Below, in pieces: positions 8,043-16,720 of a DNA stretch of 64,000 nt. The notes under the pieces are model-generated. The model saw only the letters and a list, made by a program, of their open reading frames with translations. It was not told the origin of the DNA and searched no databases. The position numbers and the translations under genes were made by a program. Position 1 is the first letter of the stretch; every line of letters starts with the position of its first letter. Location of the stretch: positions 434,001 to 498,000 of the forward strand of contig NZ_ANIE01000009.1 in the NCBI RefSeq assembly GCF_000708045.1. Reading direction: 5' to 3'. The stretch comes from Marinobacter nitratireducens (GTDB lineage: Bacteria; Pseudomonadota; Gammaproteobacteria; Pseudomonadales; Oleiphilaceae).

Positions 8043-9266
8043 TCAGGCCAGTAAGTCAGAGAATGAGTAATAGGTTAACAGATCCCCGGTTTTCACCGTG
8101 GTGTTTTCCGGCACCACTGCGAGGCCATTGGCCCAGCAGGCTGAACTGAGAACGCCCGAGCTCTGATTATGGAAGGCTGCGACGCTCATTTTGCCATCGA
8201 CCACTTCCTTCCGGGCCCGAACGAATTCCCGCCGGACCGATGCGGACTCAACGGAGAACGCAGCGGGCAACTGCTCCGGTGTGGGCGCTATCGTGGACCG
8301 ACCCTGGCATTTGCGAATGAATGGCATGCCCGCCACAAGGAATGTGACAAGCACGGCCGCCGGGTTGCCAGGTAGTCCAAGAACCGGCGTGCCGGCCATT
8401 GTGCCGAACGCCAACGGTTTGCCGGGTTTGATTGCAAGCCGCCAGAGGGATAGCTCGCCACCGTCCTCCAGTACCGTGCGGACATGGTCCTCCTCGCCGA
8501 CTGATACACCGCCACTGGTGATCACCAGATCCGCTGATTCGGCTGCTCGTTGCAGTGTTGCCCGCGTGGCATCGCGGGTGTCTTCCAGGGTTTCGCACAA
8601 CACCACCTCGCAACCGGCCCGGGACAACAGACCCAGCAGCGTAAACCGGTTGGTGTTATAGATTTGCCCTGGTGCCAGTGGCAAGCCCGGCTCGACCAGT
8701 TCATCACCGGTCGTCAGAATGGCCACCTTCAATTTTTTTCTCACGGGAACCGAGGCAAACCCCATGGATGCCAGCAAGCCCATTTCCTGGGGGCGGATAA
8801 GAGTGCCTTCTGCCAGTGCCAGGTCGCCGGCCGCCAGATCCTGGCCGCGGCGCCGGATATTCTGTCCCTCGGATACCTCCGCTTGAACCTCTATGCCATC
8901 ATCAGAGACAGTCACCCGCTCCTGCATGACTACGGAGTCGGCTCCCTCGGGGATTTCCGAACCGGTAAAGATGCGGGCCGCTGTTCCGGGTTGCAGAGGG
9001 CCGGGAGCGGTTCCTGCGGGAACACGTGCCGAGACAGGCAGTACTACCCCGGGGAAAAGATCGCCCTGGCGCAGGGCATAGCCGTCAACGGCACTGTTGT
9101 CCGCCGGTGGTACGTCGGCGGGAACCCGGTGATCTTGCGCGAGAATCCGTCCCAGAGCGTCGGTCAGCGGCACCTCTTCCAATACGGATATGGCTGGCGC
9201 CCGTGCCAACATATGGCTCAGAGCGTCTTCGACAGGTGTCAGATGTTGGCCTCTCATACCAGGCAA
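8043..9266 (-). CDS. moeA: Molybdopterin molybdenumtransferase
   Basis: 407 residues, the usual MoeA length. Family features in order: N-terminal VEDALSHMLARA and ALGRILAQD, NSAVDGYAL, IFTGSEIPEGADSVVMQE, then the MPT-binding domain with ILTTGDELVEPG (about 185), SGGVSVGEEDHV (about 248) and LPGNPAAVLVTF. Role: uses adenylated molybdopterin from MogA/MoaB to insert molybdate. Adjacent to moaD (two bases) and just downstream of moaB (15 bases), so it is part of the moaB-moeA-moaD-moaE operon. Confidence 0.95.
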   Translation of the reverse strand: MPGMRGQHLTPVEDALSHMLARAPAISVLEEVPLTDALGRILAQDHRVPADVPPADNSAVDGYALRQGDLFPGVVLPVSARVPAGTAPGPLQPGTAARIFTGSEIPEGADSVVMQERVTVSDDGIEVQAEVSEGQNIRRRGQDLAAGDLALAEGTLIRPQEMGLLASMGFASVPVRKKLKVAILTTGDELVEPGLPLAPGQIYNTNRFTLLGLLSRAGCEVVLCETLEDTRDATRATLQRAAESADLVITSGGVSVGEEDHVRTVLEDGGELSLWRLAIKPGKPLAFGTMAGTPVLGLPGNPAAVLVTFLVAGMPFIRKCQGRSTIAPTPEQLPAAFSVESASVRREFVRARKEVVDGKMSVAAFHNQSSGVLSSACWANGLAVVPENTTVKTGDLLTYYSFSDLLA

Positions 9267-9281
9267 GACTCCTCCGGTTGC

Positions 9282-9854
9282 TTATCGCGTGGCCCGATCG
9301 CCAATGATGTCGTGAAGGCGGTTCACCGCGCGCTCCGGTTTACGCAGCACCAGGGCCGAGAAGTTGCAGGGGCCGTGGCGGCTATCGAGCTGAGTGAACA
9401 GGATGCCATTCCAGCCCGTGCGGCAAGCCCCTGTCGAACCCGGCAGGCAGAAAATAACCGTGTGATTCGCAAGGCCGCCAAACGCCCGGGACTGAATCGT
9501 AGAGGTGCCGATTTCAGACGCGGAGATTCGTCGGAATTCCTCTCCGAACCCATCAATGGTTTTGTCCAGTAATGGGCCAACAGCTTCGGGGGTGCTGTCG
9601 CGTTCATGGAAACCGGTTCCTCCAGTGATCAGCACCACATGGATCTCGGGGTCGGCTATCCAGTTGGAAATGACGGAACGGATCAGATAGATATCGTCCG
9701 GCAGAATACGGCGGGCCAGCAGGGTGTGGCCGGTTTCGACCACGCTGTCCTCAAGAAACTGCCCGGAGCTGTCCTCATCCGGCCCCCGGGTATCGGATAC
9801 GGTCAGGATGGCAAAATTCAGCGGCTTGAGTTCGCCGGTGGGCTTGCTGCTCAT
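9282..9854 (-). CDS. moaB: Molybdenum cofactor biosynthesis protein B (molybdopterin adenylyltransferase-type)
   Basis: 190 residues from the ATG at 9854 (MSSKPTGELKPLNF), chosen because GGGGAA lies upstream; an earlier ATG at 9878 lacks a Shine-Dalgarno and adds a poorly conserved stretch. Motifs are FAILTVSDTRGPDEDSSG, LITGGTGFHERDSTPEA and FCLPGSTGACRTGW, which belong to the MoaB/MogA fold. In organisms without MogA, this protein is thought to adenylate molybdopterin before MoeA. First gene of the minus-strand molybdenum cofactor operon. Confidence 0.93.
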   Translation of the reverse strand: MSSKPTGELKPLNFAILTVSDTRGPDEDSSGQFLEDSVVETGHTLLARRILPDDIYLIRSVISNWIADPEIHVVLITGGTGFHERDSTPEAVGPLLDKTIDGFGEEFRRISASEIGTSTIQSRAFGGLANHTVIFCLPGSTGACRTGWNGILFTQLDSRHGPCNFSALVLRKPERAVNRLHDIIGDRATR

Positions 9855-10231
9855 TGCAATGGTTCCCCAGAAAAACATTTGATGGTTGTCAGTATCCGAA
9901 ACAGCAGGGGGGATTGGAAGGGGAGTAACCCATCAGGGGGAGGTAACAGCGCCCTTGGGCACCCCTTCTGGAGATAATCTTGTCAAATTGTCGCAATTTT
10001 GCGCAGCAGGCTTGACATTCGCCGGCAAGGTGGCCGATGATCCTTCTTGCCCGGCGAACGGTTGTTCCCACTCTACTGGCTTCAGTACCTTTAATTCCGG
10101 ATTCCATCTATACCGGTTGCTCCACCAGGCCAGCAACTTGTCTAACGACGACTGTATTTGATCAATCCGTTCAGGGGCGCCCCTGTCATTCCAACATTCG
10201 TTTACTTCCATTCCTGAAAATCCAACAAACT
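9855..10231. promoter_or_regulatory. Intergenic control region between moaB and rho, with a repeated box
   Basis: About 377 bases with no convincing gene, containing the promoters of the divergent moaB operon and rho. Two near-identical boxes, GGGGAGTAAC (9920-9929) and GGGGAGGTAAC (9937-9947), lie about 70 to 95 bases upstream of the moaB start. They could be a tandem operator or part of an RNA leader. The rho frame stays open upstream to about 10037, but those codons show no similarity to Rho. Confidence 0.5.
10012..10041 (+). promoter_or_regulatory. Candidate sigma-70 promoter for rho
   Basis: TTGACA at 10012-10017 is a perfect -35 box; GATGAT at 10036-10041 is a four-of-six -10 match, 18 bases away. 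Initiation near 10048 would give a leader of about 185 bases. E. coli rho has a long autoregulated leader, so a regulatory leader here is plausible but unproven. Confidence 0.4.
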
Positions 10232-11494
10232 ATGAACCTTACTGAACTCAAGCAGAAGTCCGTACCCGAGTTGCTCGAAATCGCGCAAGAAATGGGTCTC
10301 GATAACCTGGCTCGTTCCCGTAAACAGGATGTGATTTTTACCATCCTCAAGAAACACGCCAAAAGCGGCGAAGACATTTACGGCGACGGTGTACTGGAAA
10401 TTCTGCAGGACGGTTTCGGCTTCCTCCGTTCCGCCGATGCATCCTACCTGGCCGGCCCTGACGACATTTACGTGTCCCCCAGTCAGATCCGCCGCTTCAA
10501 CCTGCGGACCGGTGACACCATTGCCGGCAAAATCCGCCCGCCGAAAGACGGCGAGCGTTACTTTGCCCTGTTGAAAGTCAACGAAATCAATTTCGACAAA
10601 CCGGACAATGCCCGCAGCAAAATCCTGTTTGAAAACCTGACGCCGCTGTTCCCACAGGAGCGCCTGATCCTGGAAGCGGGTAACGGCAGCACAGAAGATC
10701 TTTCGTCCCGTGTCCTGGATCTGGTGGCGCCGATTGGCAAAGGTCAGCGTGGACTGATCGTCTCCCCGCCCAAAGCCGGTAAGACACTGCTGATGCAGGG
10801 CATCGCCCAGTCCATCACCCGGAATAATCCGGAATGCCACCTGATGGTGCTGTTGATCGACGAGCGTCCGGAAGAAGTGACTGAAATGCAGCGCACCGTG
10901 CGCGGCGAAGTGGTTGCCTCAACCTTCGACGAGCCGCCTGCCCGTCACGTTCAGGTTGCTGAAATGGTGATCGAAAAGGCCAAGCGCCTGGTTGAGCACA
11001 AGAAAGACGTCGTTATCCTGCTCGACTCCATTACCCGACTGGCCCGTGCCTACAACACGGTAATCCCGTCCTCCGGCAAGGTGCTGACCGGTGGTGTCGA
11101 CGCCCACGCCCTGGAAAAGCCCAAGCGCTTCTTCGGTGCTGCCCGTAACGTCGAAGAAGGCGGCAGCCTGACCATCCTGGCAACCGCGCTGGTGAACACC
11201 GGTTCCAAGATGGACGAGGTCATCTACGAAGAGTTCAAGGGTACCGGTAACATGGAAGTCCACCTGGACCGCCGTATTGCCGAGAAACGCACCTATCCGG
11301 CCATCAACATCCGCAGCTCCGGCACCCGCCGTGAAGACCTGCTGATGAGCGAGGCAGACATCCAGCGCGTCTGGATCCTGCGTAAGCTTCTGCACTCCAT
11401 GGACGACGATACCGCTGCGATCGAGTTCCTGCTGGACAAGCTGAAAGATACCAAGACCAACGACGAATTCTTCCAGTCCATGAAGCGTCGGTGA
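10232..11494 (+). CDS. rho: Transcription termination factor Rho
   Basis: 420 residues (E. coli 419). The N-terminal helical domain starts [18 protein letters not shown]; the cold-shock RNA-binding domain has GFGFLRS and [16 protein letters not shown]; the ATPase core has Walker A SPPKAGKT (about 178), Walker [17 protein letters not shown], the Q-loop [22 protein letters not shown] and the R-loop. Role: hexameric RNA-dependent helicase ending transcription at Rho-dependent sites. The start at 10232 was chosen by homology although no strong Shine-Dalgarno is seen. Two long inverted repeats follow the gene. Confidence 0.98.
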   Translation: MNLTELKQKSVPELLEIAQEMGLDNLARSRKQDVIFTILKKHAKSGEDIYGDGVLEILQDGFGFLRSADASYLAGPDDIYVSPSQIRRFNLRTGDTIAGKIRPPKDGERYFALLKVNEINFDKPDNARSKILFENLTPLFPQERLILEAGNGSTEDLSSRVLDLVAPIGKGQRGLIVSPPKAGKTLLMQGIAQSITRNNPECHLMVLLIDERPEEVTEMQRTVRGEVVASTFDEPPARHVQVAEMVIEKAKRLVEHKKDVVILLDSITRLARAYNTVIPSSGKVLTGGVDAHALEKPKRFFGAARNVEEGGSLTILATALVNTGSKMDEVIYEEFKGTGNMEVHLDRRIAEKRTYPAINIRSSGTRREDLLMSEADIQRVWILRKLLHSMDDDTAAIEFLLDKLKDTKTNDEFFQSMKRR

Positions 11495-11542
11495 GCGTAA
11501 AGGTTAGTCTGGCGCCCATCTGACTGATGGGGGAGGCGTTGA

Positions 11543-11635
11543 CGGCGACAATCTCCAGAGACACGCCGTGAACCCATCCCTGGGGGCTTGGTCTTGCCAT
11601 CCATGGCAAGACACAGTCTCTGGAGATTGTCGCCG
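11543..11635. repeat. Long inverted-repeat element B downstream of rho
   Basis: CGGCGACAATCTCCAGAGAC (11543-11562) returns as its exact complement at 11616-11635, a 20-bp perfect stem. The 53 enclosed bases contain a second perfect hairpin, GTCTTGCCAT (11591-11600) with ATGGCAAGAC (11603-11612) and a two-base loop, preceded by CCATCCCTGG. The order CATCC-TG, GCTTGG-CTT, GCCATCCATGGC, CACA is shared with element A at 7207-7296 (read on its minus strand), whereas the arms share nothing. Confidence 0.9.
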
Positions 11636-11690
11636 CCAGCGCCAGCTATCTTTTGTGCGCGCACGTTAAACAGCCAGTTCCCTTGATCGG

Positions 11691-11770
11691 TGAACGAAGC
11701 CGGGAGGGGGTTCCAAAACAATCAGGGAAACCACGTTTTCCGTTTTGGAACCCCCTCCCGGCTTTGTTCA
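11691..11770. repeat. Very long hairpin between rho and ubiD
   Basis: Positions 11691-11719 pair with 11742-11770: 29 positions, all matched except one that would be a G-U wobble in RNA. Of these, 23 bp (11697-11719 with 11742-11764) are perfect. The loop is 22 bases and lacks the CATCCATG core seen in elements A and B, so this is a different type. It lies 38 bases before the ubiD ATG and may end the rho transcript or shield the ubiD 5' end. Confidence 0.9.
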
Positions 11771-11808
11771 AACTCCGATGACCGGCCAAGATCAGACGGA
11801 GCCAGACA

Positions 11809-13296
11809 ATGAAATACAGCGACCTGCGGGACTTCATCAACCAGCTGGAGAGCCTGGGTGAGCTGAAACGGATCGCCGTTGAAGTCGACCCCCACCTGGA
11901 AATGACCGAAATCTGCGACCGCACCCTGCGGGCAGGTGGCCCGGCGTTGCTGTTTGAAAACCCCAAGGGCTACGACATGCCCGTGTTGGCCAACCTGTTT
12001 GGTACCCCCAGACGCGTTGCACTGGGCATGGGGCAGGACAACGTCACCGCCTTGCGGGAAATCGGCAAACTGCTCGCGTTCCTGAAGGAACCGGATCCCC
12101 CCAAGGGCTTCAAAGATGCCATTGAGAAGCTGCCCCTGTTCCGGCAAGTGATGAGAATGAGCCCGAAAGTGCTCCGCTCAGCCCCCTGTCAGGAAGAAGT
12201 CATTGAAAAGGATCAGGTGGACCTCTACCAGATCCCGGTGCAGAAATGCTGGCCGGGAGACGCCGGGCCACTGGTGACCTGGCCTCTGGTGATTACCCGC
12301 GGGCCGCACAAGGAGCGTCAGAACCTTGGTATCTACCGGCAGCAAGTGATTGGTCGTAATCGCCTGATTATGCGCTGGCTCAGTCACCGTGGCGGTGCGC
12401 TGGATTTTCGTGAGTTTCAGAAGGCCAATCCCGGTAAGCCTTACCCGGTTGCGGTTGCGCTGGGGGCAGACCCGGCGACGATTCTGGGGGCGGTTACTCC
12501 GGTGCCGGATACCCTGTCGGAATACGCCTTTGCCGGACTGCTGCGAGGCAGTCGGACGGAGCTGGTCAAGGCGGGGCTGAGCGATCTGCAGGTCCCGGCC
12601 AGCGCCGAGATTGTTCTGGAAGGCTTTATCTATCCGGACGATATGGCACCGGAAGGCCCGTTTGGCGATCACACTGGCTACTACAACGAAGTGGATCAAT
12701 TCCCGGTGTTTACGGTGGAACGGATTACTCGCCGCAAGGACGCCATCTATCACAGTACCTACACTGGCCGTCCGCCCGATGAGCCAGCGGTGCTCGGGGT
12801 CGCATTGAACGAGGTGTTCATCCCGATTTTGCAGAAGCAGTTTCCGGAAATCGTGGACTTCTACCTGCCGCCGGAGGGCTGCTCCTATCGCCTTGCTGTG
12901 GTAACGATGAAGAAACAGTATCCCGGCCATGCCAAACGGGTGATGATGGGCGTATGGTCGTTCCTGCGTCAGTTCATGTACACCAAGTTCGTGATTGTCA
13001 CTGACGACGACGTAAATGCCAGGGACTGGAAAGACGTGATCTGGGCGATCACTACCCGCATGGATCCGACCCGGGATACGACACTGGTTGATAACACGCC
13101 CATTGATTACCTGGATTTTGCCTCGCCGGTGTCCGGGCTGGGTTCCAAAATGGGCATGGATGCGACCAACAAATGGCCAGGGGAAACCGATCGTGAATGG
13201 GGTGAGCCCATCGTGATGACCGATGAGGTTAAGCAGCGGGTAGACGATATCTGGGATAGCCTTGGCATTGAATTCCCGGCTGATCGCCCCGACTAA
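11809..13296 (+). CDS. ubiD: 4-hydroxy-3-polyprenylbenzoate decarboxylase
   Basis: 495 residues, the expected UbiD size. It begins [19 protein letters not shown], with later family motifs [35 protein letters not shown], the prenyl-FMN/metal region with [27 protein letters not shown], and [16 protein letters not shown]. Role: decarboxylates the polyprenylated ring in ubiquinone synthesis using prenylated FMN supplied by UbiX (not in the window). A flavin reductase gene follows after 12 bases, the same pairing that I recall from Pseudomonas. Confidence 0.96.
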   Translation: MKYSDLRDFINQLESLGELKRIAVEVDPHLEMTEICDRTLRAGGPALLFENPKGYDMPVLANLFGTPRRVALGMGQDNVTALREIGKLLAFLKEPDPPKGFKDAIEKLPLFRQVMRMSPKVLRSAPCQEEVIEKDQVDLYQIPVQKCWPGDAGPLVTWPLVITRGPHKERQNLGIYRQQVIGRNRLIMRWLSHRGGALDFREFQKANPGKPYPVAVALGADPATILGAVTPVPDTLSEYAFAGLLRGSRTELVKAGLSDLQVPASAEIVLEGFIYPDDMAPEGPFGDHTGYYNEVDQFPVFTVERITRRKDAIYHSTYTGRPPDEPAVLGVALNEVFIPILQKQFPEIVDFYLPPEGCSYRLAVVTMKKQYPGHAKRVMMGVWSFLRQFMYTKFVIVTDDDVNARDWKDVIWAITTRMDPTRDTTLVDNTPIDYLDFASPVSGLGSKMGMDATNKWPGETDREWGEPIVMTDEVKQRVDDIWDSLGIEFPADRPD

Positions 13297-13308
13297 CAGA
13301 GGCACACG

Positions 13309-14301
13309 GTGTACAGGGTAGTGATTCGACCGGCAGGGCTTGGATATTTTGTGCAGCCTGGAGATGACCTGCTCAGTGCGGCGGCCCGGGCGGGCATTCG
13401 GGTGCCCGCTGCCTGTCGCAATGGGGTGTGTGAAATCTGCGAGGCCCGCCTGCTGGCGGGGGACGTGGTCAATACCCGAAACCAACAGACGATTCCGGTC
13501 AACGGGCGTGTGATGCTCTGCAGGAGCCAGGCGCTTGGGGACCTTGAACTGGAGATGACCGCCGTTATGGCAGCCGGAAAGATTGAGGCGCGCAAGTTTC
13601 AGGCGAATGTCGTAGATGTTCGTTCTATCAGCCACGATGTGTATCGGGTGGAGCTGCAGCTTCCTCGCCGACGCGAGCTGACGTTCCATGCAGGCCAGTA
13701 CCTGTCCGTCAATCTCCCCGACGCGGATCCCTGCTATTTTTCAATTGCCAGCAGTCCGTCTGCGCAGAACATCGAACTGCACATCCAGGCGTCGCCGGAG
13801 TGGGTGTCTGCCCAGAAGGTGATTGACGCCTTGGTGCCGGGCAGCAGCGTGACGCTGGAGCTGCCCCACGGCAAGGCCTGTCTCGCCGCAACGCCTGAGC
13901 GGCCGCTGCTTTTGGTGGCTGCGGGTACCGGGTTTGCCCAGATGAAAAGCCTGGTGGATTATCTTCGGGAGACCGGGTTCGACCAGCCGGTCACGCTGTT
14001 CTGGGGCGTTCGGCGGCAGCAGGATATGTATCTGCGTAGCCTGGCTCAACAGTGGGAATCTGACTGGGCGCCGTTTACCTTTGTACCGGTGGTCGGAGAC
14101 AGCGAGGACAATGACTGGGCTGGCCATCATGACCAGTTGGTGCGGGCTGTTCTGGCGTCCGGTGTGGAATGGGGTAACGTTGAAGTGCATGCCAGCGGAT
14201 CGCCGGCCATGGTCTACACACTCATGGATGCCTTGGTCGAAGAGGGAATGCCGGAATCGGCGTTCTTCTCAGACGTGCTGGAATACGCCCCCCGCGCGTG
14301 A
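13309..14301 (+). CDS. 2Fe-2S ferredoxin / flavin (FAD-NAD) reductase, Fre-like
   Basis: 330 residues with a GTG start preceded by AGAGG. Residues 1-90 are a plant-type ferredoxin domain with cysteines in CRNGVCEICEARL and a fourth in MLCRSQ. Residues about 100-200 are an FAD-binding barrel with YRVELQLP and HAGQYLSVNLP; residues about 205-330 are an NAD-binding lobe with LLLVAAGTGFAQMKSL and FFSDVLEYAPRA. Such proteins are often annotated as CDP-6-deoxy-glucoseen reductase by similarity to AscD, but no deoxysugar genes lie nearby. Its place after ubiD suggests a reductase for flavin or ubiquinone metabolism; the true substrate is unknown. Confidence 0.88.
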   Translation: MYRVVIRPAGLGYFVQPGDDLLSAAARAGIRVPAACRNGVCEICEARLLAGDVVNTRNQQTIPVNGRVMLCRSQALGDLELEMTAVMAAGKIEARKFQANVVDVRSISHDVYRVELQLPRRRELTFHAGQYLSVNLPDADPCYFSIASSPSAQNIELHIQASPEWVSAQKVIDALVPGSSVTLELPHGKACLAATPERPLLLVAAGTGFAQMKSLVDYLRETGFDQPVTLFWGVRRQQDMYLRSLAQQWESDWAPFTFVPVVGDSEDNDWAGHHDQLVRAVLASGVEWGNVEVHASGSPAMVYTLMDALVEEGMPESAFFSDVLEYAPRA

Positions 14302-14306
14302 TTGAC

Positions 14307-14331
14307 GAGTGGATGAGTGCTTCATCCACTC
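14307..14331. terminator. Hairpin between the convergent reductase and hemY genes
   Basis: GAGTGGATGA (14307-14316) and its exact complement (14322-14331) form a 10-bp stem with a five-base loop. There is no T-run directly after it on either strand (one occurs at 14344-14350 on the plus strand), so it may be a weak or Rho-assisted terminator. Confidence 0.55.
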
Positions 14332-14349
14332 ATGAATAACCCCCTTTTT

Positions 14350-15591
14350 TCAGGCTTTTGGCATCGGCAGTTCGGGGAGGCCGTTGTCGTTGGACAGTCC
14401 CTGCATCATCAACTTGATGCTGGCCTCTTCTTCGCCCATGTGAGCGCTCAGGCGGCTCAGCTCGGCCAGGGTTTCCCGGTTGCGCCGAAGCCTGAGGCTG
14501 GTTTCGAAATACTCTCTTGCCTTGCCCCAGAGTTGGTTTCTCAAGCTTAGCCGGCCCAGAGCCAGCAGCAACTCGGGGTTGTTGGGGCGATCCTTGAGCC
14601 ACTGTTCAGCCAGCAACAGCTGTTCGTCAGGTTTCTGGCCTTCAATCCGGCCATACAGATTGACCAGCTCATCGCTCCAGTGATTACGAAGCACCTTGCG
14701 GAGCAAGGTTTCGGTCTGGGCCTCGTCACCAAGATCGGCCAGCAGGCGGGCGTAATCCTTGATGGTCTGTTCGTCGCGGCGCAGGAACCCGGGTAACTCG
14801 TCCCACAGTCGGGTAAGGGGGGCGAGGGACGCCTCCGGATCTTGCTGACGTTGGCGACGACAGTCATCAGCCGCCTGCTCCAGCAGGTTGTGCCAGACCT
14901 GGCGCTGGAGCTCGTTGAACTCGTCGTCGGCCATGACGTTGCGCTTCTGCAGTTCCGGCAGAATCTTCGAGAGTTCCCGCCAGTCTTCCAGCCGCAGATA
15001 GGTGTTCTTCAGCAGCTTAAGGACAAACGGATGGTGTGGTGATTGCTTGCGCAGGCGCAGCAGGGTCGCCAGTGCCTGTTCCAGCCGGTTTCCGGCCAGC
15101 TGCAATTGTGCCTGGGTAATGCCGACGGCCATGTCTGACCCGGGTGTACTCTCGAAGGCTTTTCGCAGCAGTTCATCCACAGCTTCATGGTCACCGGACT
15201 CAAACGATGCCTGGGCGGCTGCCAGATAGTTGATCAGCGGTGTGTCGGCGTGGCTGGCGGAAGAGGCCAACAACTTTCGGGCTCTGGGCCAGTTACCCTC
15301 GGCCAGTGCGAGTAGTCCCTGGGTGGTACGGCGTCGGGCGCGTCGTTCGTTGCCCCGGGCAAGCCAGCCGGTGACCACGCCGGAACTCTGGCGGAAACGT
15401 CGGAACAGATTCATTGCCACGACGATGAGGGCGACCATCGCCACCAGCAGACCAAGACCGACCCAGAAATTGGTTTCAATCAGGTAGTTGCCAAGGCTGA
15501 TGCGGATATACCCGAGATCGTACTCGAGTCCCAGCGACAGGCCCGTTCCGATCAGCAGTGCCAGCAGGACAATGAGAAGCAGGCGGATCAT
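14350..15591 (-). CDS. hemY: HemY, protoheme IX biogenesis protein (TPR, inner membrane)
   Basis: 413 residues. Two N-terminal membrane segments (IRLLLIVLLALLIGTGLSL and FWVGLGLLVAMVALIVVAM) carry the HemY_N signature, followed by NERRARRRTTQGLLALAEGNWPRARKLL and then TPR-like helical repeats to the end. It is the Pseudomonas/E. coli HemY of the hemCDXY operon, distinct from protoporphyrinogen oxidase of the same name. Its exact role in tetrapyrrole synthesis is unknown. Its start overlaps the hemX stop by four bases. Confidence 0.93.
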   Translation of the reverse strand: MIRLLLIVLLALLIGTGLSLGLEYDLGYIRISLGNYLIETNFWVGLGLLVAMVALIVVAMNLFRRFRQSSGVVTGWLARGNERRARRRTTQGLLALAEGNWPRARKLLASSASHADTPLINYLAAAQASFESGDHEAVDELLRKAFESTPGSDMAVGITQAQLQLAGNRLEQALATLLRLRKQSPHHPFVLKLLKNTYLRLEDWRELSKILPELQKRNVMADDEFNELQRQVWHNLLEQAADDCRRQRQQDPEASLAPLTRLWDELPGFLRRDEQTIKDYARLLADLGDEAQTETLLRKVLRNHWSDELVNLYGRIEGQKPDEQLLLAEQWLKDRPNNPELLLALGRLSLRNQLWGKAREYFETSLRLRRNRETLAELSRLSAHMGEEEASIKLMMQGLSNDNGLPELPMPKA

Positions 15592-16712
15592 GAATCATCG
15601 CCTCCGTTGTCGCTGTTGCTGGCAGCCTTGTCTGTGTCGCTTGCGTTGGTGCTGGCGAGGCGGCCGGCGAGGCGCTCCTTGAGCAGGTTCAGTGACTGGC
15701 TGATATCCGGAAGTTCCGGATCCACATTCCGGTCGGCCAGTTCGGACAGGGTCTCTGACAGCGCCCTGACCCGGGGTTCCGTGCCGTCATACCAGCTGTC
15801 GATGGTGCTCCGTGCTTTGCCCAGGGCGCGTTCGAACAGCGGCTGATTTCCTCTGAGAACGGCCATTTCGGCTTCTTCAAGCATCAGTTGGAGGTTCAGT
15901 CGGGCGTAGGCGCTCTGGTCCGGGGATAGCAGCGGTTTGACCGGCTCATCCATCCGGCGTACCACGACAACCTGCTTGAGAGTCGCTTTGAAGCGGTCCC
16001 ACGCACGGGCGACCATGTTGCGGCCTTCGGCGTCCGCGGCGGCGCCGTCATCCGCCGCCATAAAACCGGGTGCGCGTTCGCTGATCAGAGCCTGGTCGGT
16101 CAACTCGTGGACCGAGCCGATGGCGGCCTCCAGCTTGAGATAGAGGCCGGTGCGGTCGACGCCGCTGATGCCTTTCAGGGCGAGGATCTCACGGGCAAGC
16201 TGCTGGCGAACGGGGTAGACACCGATGTCGTCGGATTCGTTGAGAACGTCGTCCGCAGATTCAAGCGCCGACAGCGCGCCGCGAATATCCTTTTCAATCA
16301 TCAGGCGCTGATTGGCGATGCGCAGGAGGTACTCGGCTTCTGCAAGCAGCCAGTCGGTTCGGGTCCGGTTGCCGGCTTCCAGCAATTCCCGCGCGGTGTG
16401 ATCAATCTGGCGTTGTTGAGTGGCAATCAGCTCGCGCTGAGCTGCCAGTTTGTTTTCGAGTGCCTGAATGCGCTCGCTTTGCAGGCTGCCACGGTCGCTG
16501 TAGAGGTCTTCAAGGCGGTTGGTGCCCTGTTGCAGGGACTCGATGGTCTGCATGACCGCCTGGTGATTGTTCCACTGCTGCCAGCTCCAGAGTCCCAGAG
16601 CCGCGGTGCACAGCAGTGCCAGCGATGCGATCAGCCAGATGGGCCAGAGTTTTGGACGCTTGGGGGCGTCCTTGGAAATAGGAGCGGGCAGTTGGTTTGT
16701 CGTGTCAGTCAC
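15588..16712 (-). CDS. hemX: HemX, uroporphyrinogen-III methyltransferase-like membrane protein
   Basis: 374 residues from the GTG at 16712 (MTDTTNQLPAPISK). This start has AAGGA upstream and falls nine bases after the hemD stop, whereas the open frame upstream of it runs into hemD. One membrane segment (LWPIWLIASLALLCTAALGLW, about 20-42) precedes a long coiled-coil region and a C-terminal helical domain, as in E. coli HemX. Despite the name, no SAM-methyltransferase motif is visible. It lies between hemD and hemY in the conserved operon; function not established. Confidence 0.9.
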   Translation of the reverse strand: MTDTTNQLPAPISKDAPKRPKLWPIWLIASLALLCTAALGLWSWQQWNNHQAVMQTIESLQQGTNRLEDLYSDRGSLQSERIQALENKLAAQRELIATQQRQIDHTARELLEAGNRTRTDWLLAEAEYLLRIANQRLMIEKDIRGALSALESADDVLNESDDIGVYPVRQQLAREILALKGISGVDRTGLYLKLEAAIGSVHELTDQALISERAPGFMAADDGAAADAEGRNMVARAWDRFKATLKQVVVVRRMDEPVKPLLSPDQSAYARLNLQLMLEEAEMAVLRGNQPLFERALGKARSTIDSWYDGTEPRVRALSETLSELADRNVDPELPDISQSLNLLKERLAGRLASTNASDTDKAASNSDNGGDDS

Positions 16713-16720
16713 AGGCGTCC

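Noticed and set aside
8550..9572. Long plus-strand frames opposite moeA and moaB
   Set aside because: Shadow frames; moeA and moaB on the other strand have clear motifs.
10037..10231. Possible N-terminal extension of Rho by 65 residues
   Set aside because: Starts at an unconserved position; the 420-residue form matches E. coli Rho end to end, so the upstream codons are treated as leader.
12178..13689. Open frame of 503 codons on the minus strand, opposite ubiD and the start of the reductase
   Set aside because: It is antisense to two well-recognised genes, has no family motif and is rich in His/Arg/Pro as expected for a GC-rich complement frame.
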